DNA of 47,656 nucleotides from CBDUXT01 sp965371245 (lineage in GTDB: Bacteria; Planctomycetota; Phycisphaerae; UBA1845): the NCBI GenBank assembly GCA_965371245.1, contig CBDUXT010000042.1, forward strand, positions 1 to 47,656. Direction: 5' to 3'. The translations under genes and the position numbers were made by a program. Below are positions 42,067 to 47,656 of the stretch, in pieces (the stretch's first letter is position 1; the number at the start of each line of letters is the position of its first letter). The notes under the pieces are model-generated. The model saw only the letters and a list, made by a program, of their open reading frames with translations, was not told the origin of the DNA and made no database searches.

Positions 42067-44211
42067 GTGAGCACAACGGTCAACAAAATCCGCAATGCCG
42101 GGTTCTCGCTGGGAGAACCGGACCCACGCGGCTGGACGTGGAGCGCCACCGGGCGACAAGCACGATCCAAGCGCGGCCCCGGCAAAACCGGCGTCACCAT
42201 TTTCAGCAAGGTGACAAGCGGCTCGGCCCAATGGTCGCAGACCGTCACCTGCAAGCCGGGCGAAATCTACCGCATCGAGGTCGACGTCACCTGCAACCTC
42301 GCCGGCGATGACGCCGAAGCCGAAGCCGCCCGGTCCGGGTTCGCCCTGTCGGTAGGCCCCCTTGTCGGCGGTCGCCCCAAGGGTCGTGTTCGCATCACAC
42401 CGGGGTTGCTCCAAGCGAGCGACCTCGTCTCGGTCCGGACCTACTACGAGGCCCCCGAGGGTGTGCGTAAACTTCGTATCTCGGTCGGTGTACATGCCGC
42501 GAAAGGGCGGGCCGCCATCCACCAGGTGCGGTTCATCGAGATCCTTGAGCCCGACGCTGAGTGCAACCCGGTGGCCATCCCCCCACCGGCCTACGCCCTA
42601 AAGGTTCCACGTGCGGCATCCAAGGTCTGCGTATGCTCGGCCACCGCCGGCGAAAGACCCGTCACGCAACGCTTGAAAGAGTTCTTCGGCGAGTCAAACG
42701 TCTCCACCTGCGAGCCGGCGTCGTTTATCGCCCGGGACGCGACTGCGGATGCGATTCTTTTCCCCGACGCGACAGCCCCAGAGTCGATCTCGTCCGTGAC
42801 CGCGCTTTTGAAGCTGGCCGAAAAGCGAATCGTGGTGATATCGCTCCCGGCCATGGCGGCCCTGTCGAAGCGGGCGTTGACCCTTCGCCGGATCGAGCAG
42901 GACGACGACCCGATCCACGCCAAGGTTGTGTTCGCCAACCACGCCACCGTGGGGTTCGCGCTGGACGACGTGTTTCCCTATTCCTGGACAGGCGCTCGCG
43001 CGGGAAGCTTCGTTCAGCACCATTTCCGGCGAGGCGCGAGCCAGAAGGCATTCTTCGCCAAGCACAAGCTGACCACAATGCTGGCGTCGGTCTGTGACCA
43101 GGACGTCACCTCCGATCGACCCATCTGCCTGTACAAGGAGTCGCCTCGTGGTGGGCTCTACGTGCTCGACATCGAGCCGGTCGAGGCGACGGCATCGACG
43201 TTCGGCGAGCCGGCGCTGGCCATGCACTTTCTGCTGAATGTCCTCGGTCAGTCGCTCGCAGGGTTGGGGCAATACATCGTTCCCGCACAACGCGAGTCGG
43301 ACTTTCGTGGCGCGATCGCCGAGATGCCGCCGCGGTTCGAACCGTTCGTCGTACACAGCGAGGACCGGCCGATCGACAAGGTCACGGAGCAGCTCGTCAC
43401 CATCGGTCGCGAAGACCGAACCTACGGCCTCCCGCTGACGCCCAAGCCGGTGATTCTCGTTCGCAGCGGGTTGGAAGCGGGCGACGTAGAGAGCGCGTAC
43501 GGCGCCTTGCTTTGGTTCAAACAGCTCGTACGCATGGCGCCCTACCCTTGCCCCTACGCCATGCAGCTCGCCTCGCGATTTCGGTTGGCTTGGGTGCCGC
43601 TGGCCGCCCCATGGGACAGCCGAGACGGCTGGCGCCGCGGCGCCGACCCGCCCACGACGGAAACGACGATCGACAGCGACGGCGCGGAGGTGGCCGCTCT
43701 GATCGATGTGGTCTCCTGCTCGACGAATAGTGTCGGCGTGGTCCTGCCCAGCCACGAGGGGGTCTATCGGCGCTATATCGAATGGCTCCCGCAGACGTTG
43801 GCCGCGTTTGGTCCGGCTCGCTGTTTCCTGCCATGCGTGGACGATGGCGAGCCTTTCGCGGACCGAAGCACCTTCGCCTGGCGAGAGGCGGATCACGAGG
43901 TTCAGGTGATCGTGGATCCCGAGGCGTTCGGGAGCCGTCTTCACCAGGACGCGCTCGCCGCCGGCGGGCAGGTGGTGCGCATCGAGGTACCGGGCGGCGA
44001 CGCCGACTTCGCCGCCAGCTCCATTCACCGCACGGACCTGGTGGCGACGGTGCTCGAGCACGTGATCGGCCTGCAGTATGGCTTGATCGTAGTGAACCGC
44101 CGACCCGTGCCGGTCAGCTTCGATGGCTTCGCCCCGGTGGCACCGGGCAAGGCGCTCATCGTCGAGCGGAACGACCCGGCCCTCCGCGAGGATGCCTCGC
44201 AGACCGGGTAG
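42067..44211 (+). CDS. Large protein of unknown function with beta-sandwich-like N-terminus
   Basis: 714 residues from GTG 42067, with ATAGG upstream; an in-frame TTG at 42049 is the alternative. I do not recognise the family. Residues 1-165 resemble a carbohydrate-binding or galactose-binding-like beta-sandwich (IRNAGFSLGEPDPRGWTWSA, EIYRIEVDVTCNLAGDDAEA, VRKLRISVGVHAAKGRAAIH). Residues 180-420 look like an alpha/beta domain (RIVVISLPAMAALSKRALTL, GGLYVLDIEPVEATASTFGE). The C-terminal 250 residues have short conserved-looking blocks (TPKPVILVRSGLEAGDVESA, VVLPSHEGVYRRYIEWLPQT). There is no signal peptide and no membrane helix, so it is predicted cytoplasmic despite the sugar-binding look. 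The order suggests a ligand-binding module joined to a glutamine-amidotransferase-like or trimming fold, but no catalytic residues can be named. Confidence 0.8.
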   Translation: MSTTVNKIRNAGFSLGEPDPRGWTWSATGRQARSKRGPGKTGVTIFSKVTSGSAQWSQTVTCKPGEIYRIEVDVTCNLAGDDAEAEAARSGFALSVGPLVGGRPKGRVRITPGLLQASDLVSVRTYYEAPEGVRKLRISVGVHAAKGRAAIHQVRFIEILEPDAECNPVAIPPPAYALKVPRAASKVCVCSATAGERPVTQRLKEFFGESNVSTCEPASFIARDATADAILFPDATAPESISSVTALLKLAEKRIVVISLPAMAALSKRALTLRRIEQDDDPIHAKVVFANHATVGFALDDVFPYSWTGARAGSFVQHHFRRGASQKAFFAKHKLTTMLASVCDQDVTSDRPICLYKESPRGGLYVLDIEPVEATASTFGEPALAMHFLLNVLGQSLAGLGQYIVPAQRESDFRGAIAEMPPRFEPFVVHSEDRPIDKVTEQLVTIGREDRTYGLPLTPKPVILVRSGLEAGDVESAYGALLWFKQLVRMAPYPCPYAMQLASRFRLAWVPLAAPWDSRDGWRRGADPPTTETTIDSDGAEVAALIDVVSCSTNSVGVVLPSHEGVYRRYIEWLPQTLAAFGPARCFLPCVDDGEPFADRSTFAWREADHEVQVIVDPEAFGSRLHQDALAAGGQVVRIEVPGGDADFAASSIHRTDLVATVLEHVIGLQYGLIVVNRRPVPVSFDGFAPVAPGKALIVERNDPALREDASQTG

Positions 44212-44250
44212 GCCTTCACCGGCCTTCGAGCGCCTGGCACCACTCTTTCC

Positions 44251-44279
44251 GAGCCGCGGGCTTCAGCCCGCGCGGACTC
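44251..44279 (-). repeat. Palindromic repeat family P1, copy 6
   Basis: GAGCCGCGGGCTTCAGCCCG then CGCGGACTC, preceded by TCTTTCC, just after the stop codon of the 714-residue protein gene. Confidence 0.92.
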
Positions 44280-44318
44280 CGGCACCAACCGCCAAGGCGC
44301 GGACACACGTGCAGTTCG

Positions 44319-44550
44319 GTAGGTCGGGTCATCGACCCGGCGCTACGTTCGACGTCGTACGGACACGACGGATTCGCAGCAGGCCTTTCCCGCGGTCGGG
44401 TTGCCAAGTGGCGGCGCGCGGCGATGCACGTTAAACGGGAAGAAGAATGTATCTCCAGGTGATCGTGCGGGAAGGCATTGCGCCGAGCAGACCAACGCAT
44501 TCAGACAGGCTACGCGTGCCAAGCCATGCCGGGTCGATGACCCGACCTAC
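44319..44550. repeat. Inverted-repeat-flanked segment (MITE-like)
   Basis: A perfect 22-bp inverted pair: GTAGGTCGGGTCATCGACCC plus GG at 44319-44340, and its reverse complement at 44529-44550. Each arm is itself a hairpin (GGGTC-ATC-GACCC type). The 188 bp in between has no coding potential. Confidence 0.8.
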
Positions 44551-44576
44551 TCGCTGCGGCTCAGCGGAGTAGCGGT

Positions 44577-47500
44577 TCACTCACCCGACTCCAGCCGCTT
44601 CTTTAGCCACTCTCCTGCATGGCTGACGGCTTTGGGTACGCCGCTCGGGTCGGTCCCCCCGCCCTGGGCCATGTCCGATCGACCGCCGCCGCGACCGCCG
44701 ACCAGCGGCGCCACCTCCTTGATGAGGTCGCCGGCCTTCACACCCGTCTTGACCACCGACTTGCTGATGCCCGCGATGAGTGTCACCTTCTCGTCACCCA
44801 CTGTAGCCAGGAAAACAGCCGACGCCTCCGTCTTGTTGCGAACCCAGTCGATGGCACCGCGCAGGGCGTCGGCATTGGCTGAAGGAACCTCGCCGACGAC
44901 GATCGTCACGCCGCCCACGGTCGTTGCCTCACCAAGCAAAGCCGTCATCCGGTCCATCACCGCGCCCGCCGAGGCCGACGCGAGCTGCTGTTGCTGATCC
45001 TTGACCTGTTTTTGCAACCCAGTGAGCCGCTGCTGAAGCCGTCGCCGAACGAGAATGGGAATGATCGAGTCGTTGACCTTTTTCTGAAACGCCGCCACAA
45101 GAGGCGCCAAATCCTGAGCCGCGGGCTTCAGCCCGCGCGGAGTCTCGGATTCCTTACCGTCGGGTTTCCCCGTCCCCCAGGCGGCCGCATCCTGAGCCGC
45201 GGGCTTCAACCCGCGCGGAGTTTGCTTAGCCTTCGACGCTCCGGACTGCTTTGAGTCCGCGCAGGCTGAAGCCCGCGGCTCGGCGCGGTGTCCGACAGGC
45301 TCGCCCGCCAAGGCATCGGCCTCGGCAAGCAATGCGTCGCCGCATGCGATCGCCGCTTTCGCCGCGTCGCCGCTGACGCCGACCACCCGGCGGACACCCT
45401 TGGCTACCCCCTCCTCGGTGGTCAACACGAAGGCACCCGCCTCGGCACTTGTCTTCAGGTGCGTGCCGCCGCAGAACTCGACGGAGTAGTTCATCCACTT
45501 GGGATTCTCGGGGCTGCCGAGCAGCGTGTTTTCGTCCTCGACGCCCTCCACCCCGATCGGCACGCCGATCGAAACCACGCGAACCCTGTCCGGATACTTC
45601 TCGCCAAAGACGGCCCGCAACGTCTTGATCCTCAGCGCGGCCTTCTGATCGACCTCCTCGGTGTACACCGCGTGGTCGGCCGCGATGTGTTGAGAAACAA
45701 GCGACCCGATGCGCGTCAGCTCATCGTCGGTGACCGGCTTGTTGTGCGAGAAGTCGAAGCGCGTCTTTTCCGGATCGACCAGCGAACCCTTCTGCTGCAC
45801 ATGCTCGCCAAGCACCTCGCGCAACGCCCAGTTGAGCAGGTGGGTGGACGTGTGGTTGTTGATCGTCCTGCACCGGTGTTCACGCGAAACACATGCCGTC
45901 ACGCGCCAGACTACGGGTTTGTCAACGCAGCTCCGCAATACTCCGGTCTTAATCACACACTTGTGCGCGATGGAATCGCCTGCCCACAGCGTATCCAGAA
46001 CCTCGGCAGTCCAGCCCTCTCCAAGAATCTCGCCGCGATCCCCTACCTGGCCACCTTGCTCCGCATAGAAGCAAGTGCGGTCGAGATGAATCTCACATTT
46101 GTCACCAGGCAGGAGATCTATGCGATCGACTATTGGCATGAGTCCATTGGGTGTAGTGCAGTCTTCGATTTCGGCATCCAATTCTAGCGTCGAGTACTTG
46201 TGTGAATCATCCGTCTCCAGCGAGCTGCCGTACATTCGGCTCGTCACGGCTTTCTTCGCTGCCCGCTTGGCTTTTTCCTTCGCCGTTTTCATCAACCCTT
46301 CGTACCCGACGATGTCAACGGTCAGCCCTTTCTCCTCGGCCATGAGTGTCGTGAGGTCGATGGGAAAGCCGTACGTGTCATGGAGCTTGAACGCATCTGC
46401 GGCGGTTATCATGGGCGTCCTTGCGAGTCGCGATCGTACATCGTTGCTCGTCAAGCTACCGATGCTGAAATAGTGCTCGTCGACGTCAAACATCTGATTG
46501 GGATCACCGGAAAAAACGTCATCGCGGGTTACTTTCTTGACATAGGGGCCGTGACCTGCTCCTGGGATGGGATCCGATATCTCTACCCCCGGGCGCAGGG
46601 CGTGGAAAGTCGCCCGCATCGCTGCTTGATTCCAATACTTGATTCCCCGATCAAGCGTCTTGAGGAACGACGCCTCCTCATCACGAACAATCTCAACCAC
46701 GTGCTCTACGTTCTTACCCCCGTGTGCCGTGCGTAACTCCGGAAAGGCGCCGGCCATGTGCTTCACCAGCGGCTCGACCAGCTTGCACAGAAACGGCTCG
46801 TGCATGTCGAGATATTGCCGGCCGTAGCGGACCGCGCGGCGGAGGATGCGGCGGAGCACATAGCCCCGGCCTTCGTTGCTGGGCATCGCGCCGTCGGTGA
46901 TGGCGAACGTCAGGCATCGCAGGTGGTCGGCGATGACGCGGTAGGACACGTCGACCATGACCTGTTCACGTGTGTCAGTGGTCTCGTCGCCCGGCAACGT
47001 GCCTTGATACTTCGGCGCGCCGGTGACATCCCGAATCGCGTCGAAGATCGGCGTGAAGACATCGGTGTCGTAGTTGCTCATCTCGCCGAGCTTGTTCTTG
47101 TCCATACCCTGGACGATGGCACAGAGACGCTCGAACCCCATGCCGGTGTCGATATGCTTGGCAGGCAGCGGCGTCAGCGTCTTGTCACTCTTGCGGTTGT
47201 ACTGTATGAAGACCAGGTTCCACAGCTCGATCACCCGCGGGTCGCCGGCGTTGACCAGCTTGGCCCCGGTTTTGTCCGGCGTCAGATCGACGTGAATCTC
47301 GCTGCAAGGCCCGCACGGACCCGTCTCGCCCATCTCCCAGAAGTTGTCGTTCTTGTTTCCGGGGTGGATGTTCTCCGGCTTGATGTCGGTGACGCGGTTC
47401 CAAAGGTCGGCGGCCTCACTGTCGGGCTCGAGCCCCTCGGCGACATCGCCCTCGAAGTAGGTGGCGTGCAGCCGGTCCTTCTCGATGCCCCACACCTCGG

Positions 47501-47654
47501 TGAGAAGCTCCCACGCCCACGAAATGGCTTCTTTCTTGAAGTAGTCGCCGAAGGACCAGTTGCCGAGCATCTCGAAGAAAGTGTGGTGGTAAGTGTCCTG
47601 CCCGACGTCGTCGAGGTCGTTGTGCTTGCCGCCGGCGCGGATGCACTTCTGCGT
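44577..47654 (-). CDS. alaS: Alanyl-tRNA synthetase, 5' end outside window, with repeat-encoded insert
   Basis: 1025 residues are visible; about 65 N-terminal residues are missing (the frame enters with TQKCIRAGGKHNDLDDVG). The class II catalytic domain follows with HHTFFEMLGNWSFGDYFK and EVMVDVSYRVIADHLRCLTF-like tRNA-recognition helices. The editing domain has HTSTHLLNWALREVLGEHVQ and CGGTHLKTSAEAG (zinc ligands), and the C-Ala/DHHA1 domain ends GGRGGGRSDMAQGGG. The protein is about 200 residues longer than usual. One excess is a block near NQAAMRATFHALRPGVEISD and VKKVTRDDVFSGDPNQMFDV. The other is a roughly 70-residue insert before the C-Ala domain made of three P1 repeats: RAEPRASACADSKQSG, KQTPRGLKPAAQDAAA and SETPRGLKPAAQDLAP. 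The frame stays open throughout, so the gene is probably functional. Confidence 0.96.
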   Translation of the reverse strand, partial: TQKCIRAGGKHNDLDDVGQDTYHHTFFEMLGNWSFGDYFKKEAISWAWELLTEVWGIEKDRLHATYFEGDVAEGLEPDSEAADLWNRVTDIKPENIHPGNKNDNFWEMGETGPCGPCSEIHVDLTPDKTGAKLVNAGDPRVIELWNLVFIQYNRKSDKTLTPLPAKHIDTGMGFERLCAIVQGMDKNKLGEMSNYDTDVFTPIFDAIRDVTGAPKYQGTLPGDETTDTREQVMVDVSYRVIADHLRCLTFAITDGAMPSNEGRGYVLRRILRRAVRYGRQYLDMHEPFLCKLVEPLVKHMAGAFPELRTAHGGKNVEHVVEIVRDEEASFLKTLDRGIKYWNQAAMRATFHALRPGVEISDPIPGAGHGPYVKKVTRDDVFSGDPNQMFDVDEHYFSIGSLTSNDVRSRLARTPMITAADAFKLHDTYGFPIDLTTLMAEEKGLTVDIVGYEGLMKTAKEKAKRAAKKAVTSRMYGSSLETDDSHKYSTLELDAEIEDCTTPNGLMPIVDRIDLLPGDKCEIHLDRTCFYAEQGGQVGDRGEILGEGWTAEVLDTLWAGDSIAHKCVIKTGVLRSCVDKPVVWRVTACVSREHRCRTINNHTSTHLLNWALREVLGEHVQQKGSLVDPEKTRFDFSHNKPVTDDELTRIGSLVSQHIAADHAVYTEEVDQKAALRIKTLRAVFGEKYPDRVRVVSIGVPIGVEGVEDENTLLGSPENPKWMNYSVEFCGGTHLKTSAEAGAFVLTTEEGVAKGVRRVVGVSGDAAKAAIACGDALLAEADALAGEPVGHRAEPRASACADSKQSGASKAKQTPRGLKPAAQDAAAWGTGKPDGKESETPRGLKPAAQDLAPLVAAFQKKVNDSIIPILVRRRLQQRLTGLQKQVKDQQQQLASASAGAVMDRMTALLGEATTVGGVTIVVGEVPSANADALRGAIDWVRNKTEASAVFLATVGDEKVTLIAGISKSVVKTGVKAGDLIKEVAPLVGGRGGGRSDMAQGGGTDPSGVPKAVSHAGEWLKKRLESGE
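45116..45146 (-). repeat. P1 copy 7, in frame within alaS
   Basis: GAGCCGCGGGCTTCAGCCCG then CGCGGAGTCTC; translated on the minus strand as ETPRGLKPAAQ. Confidence 0.95.
45194..45221 (-). repeat. P1 copy 8, in frame within alaS
   Basis: GAGCCGCGGGCTTCAACCCG then CGCGGAGT, one base different from copy 7; translated as TPRGLKPAAQ. Confidence 0.95.
45253..45281 (+). repeat. P1 copy 9, in frame within alaS, opposite orientation
   Basis: GAGTCCGCGCAGGCTGAAGC then CCGCGGCTC. Inverted relative to copies 7 and 8; translated on the minus strand as AEPRASACADS. Confidence 0.95.
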
Positions 47655-47656
47655 GT

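Larger units (their letters stand above)
44212..44576. other. Repeat-filled gap between convergent genes
   Basis: 365 bases containing P1 copy 6 and a pair of perfect inverted 22-mers. No gene was seen. Confidence 0.6.

Noticed and set aside
42694..44061. A 455-codon minus-strand frame
   Set aside because: Shadow of the 714-residue plus-strand gene in a GC-rich genome; no recognisable motif.
45116..45281. A short CRISPR array, because three similar repeats are closely spaced
   Set aside because: The repeats differ in orientation and spacing (78 and 59 bases), lie within a coding frame, and have copies scattered over the window; no cas genes are present.

Overview
This high-GC window is a chromosomal segment from a bacterium that is most likely a planctomycete. 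The clues are an ECF sigma factor next to a PknB-type kinase with a single transmembrane segment, an IPTL-CTERM protein, a planctomycete-style right-handed beta-helix protein, thrombospondin type-3 debris, and many paralogous secreted amidohydrolases. The class within the phylum cannot be fixed from sequence alone.

Layout. 1-1.7 kb: 3' part of dnaK, a terminator and tRNA-Met(CAT). 1.63-4.5 kb: a small accessory island. It starts with a tyrosine-integrase remnant reading into the tRNA and is bracketed by two direct copies of an 88-bp palindromic repeat. It carries an IPTL-CTERM protein, a decayed TSP3 fragment and a beta-helix protein. 4.9-7.7 kb: ECF sigma factor plus Ser/Thr kinase. 7.8-11.6 kb: HD-GYP/PilZ/HEAT protein (-) and a membrane SGNH hydrolase (+). 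11.6-12.6 kb: gene-free, with repeats and the 3' end (domains V-VI) of a group II intron. 12.6-17.9 kb: NatAB-like ABC exporter pair, lexA with a strong promoter, and an MFS-like permease. 18-22.9 kb (-): fxsA, DUF423, gatC, gatA, GNAT and an aminodeoxyfutalosine/SAH-deaminase-like enzyme, a probable operon. 23.1-25.2 kb (-): endonuclease/exonuclease/phosphatase protein and ilvC. 25.4-26.8 kb: mgtE.

27.0-40.4 kb (-) is the outstanding feature: eight consecutive exported amidohydrolase-family genes (nine modules) transcribed together. Five of seven junctions are 4-bp ATGA/GTGA overlaps. Only one module (gene at 30136-31422) keeps all the expected metal ligands in view. Seven of nine have lost the first HxH motif, so the array looks like one enzyme surrounded by pseudoenzymes. 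Several members carry long Lys/Glu/Pro-rich inserts at the same place in the fold, and one carries a private cysteine cluster.

40.9-47.7 kb: scpB (-), a 714-residue protein of unknown function (+), and most of alaS (-).

At least six families of short palindromic repeats run through the window. The smallest (P1, about 30 bp) lies in frame inside genes: three copies in alaS, and one copy between the coupled start codon and the signal peptide in two amidohydrolase genes. A different repeat (P4) does the same in a third. This resembles the in-frame palindromic elements of Rickettsia, but in an unrelated host.
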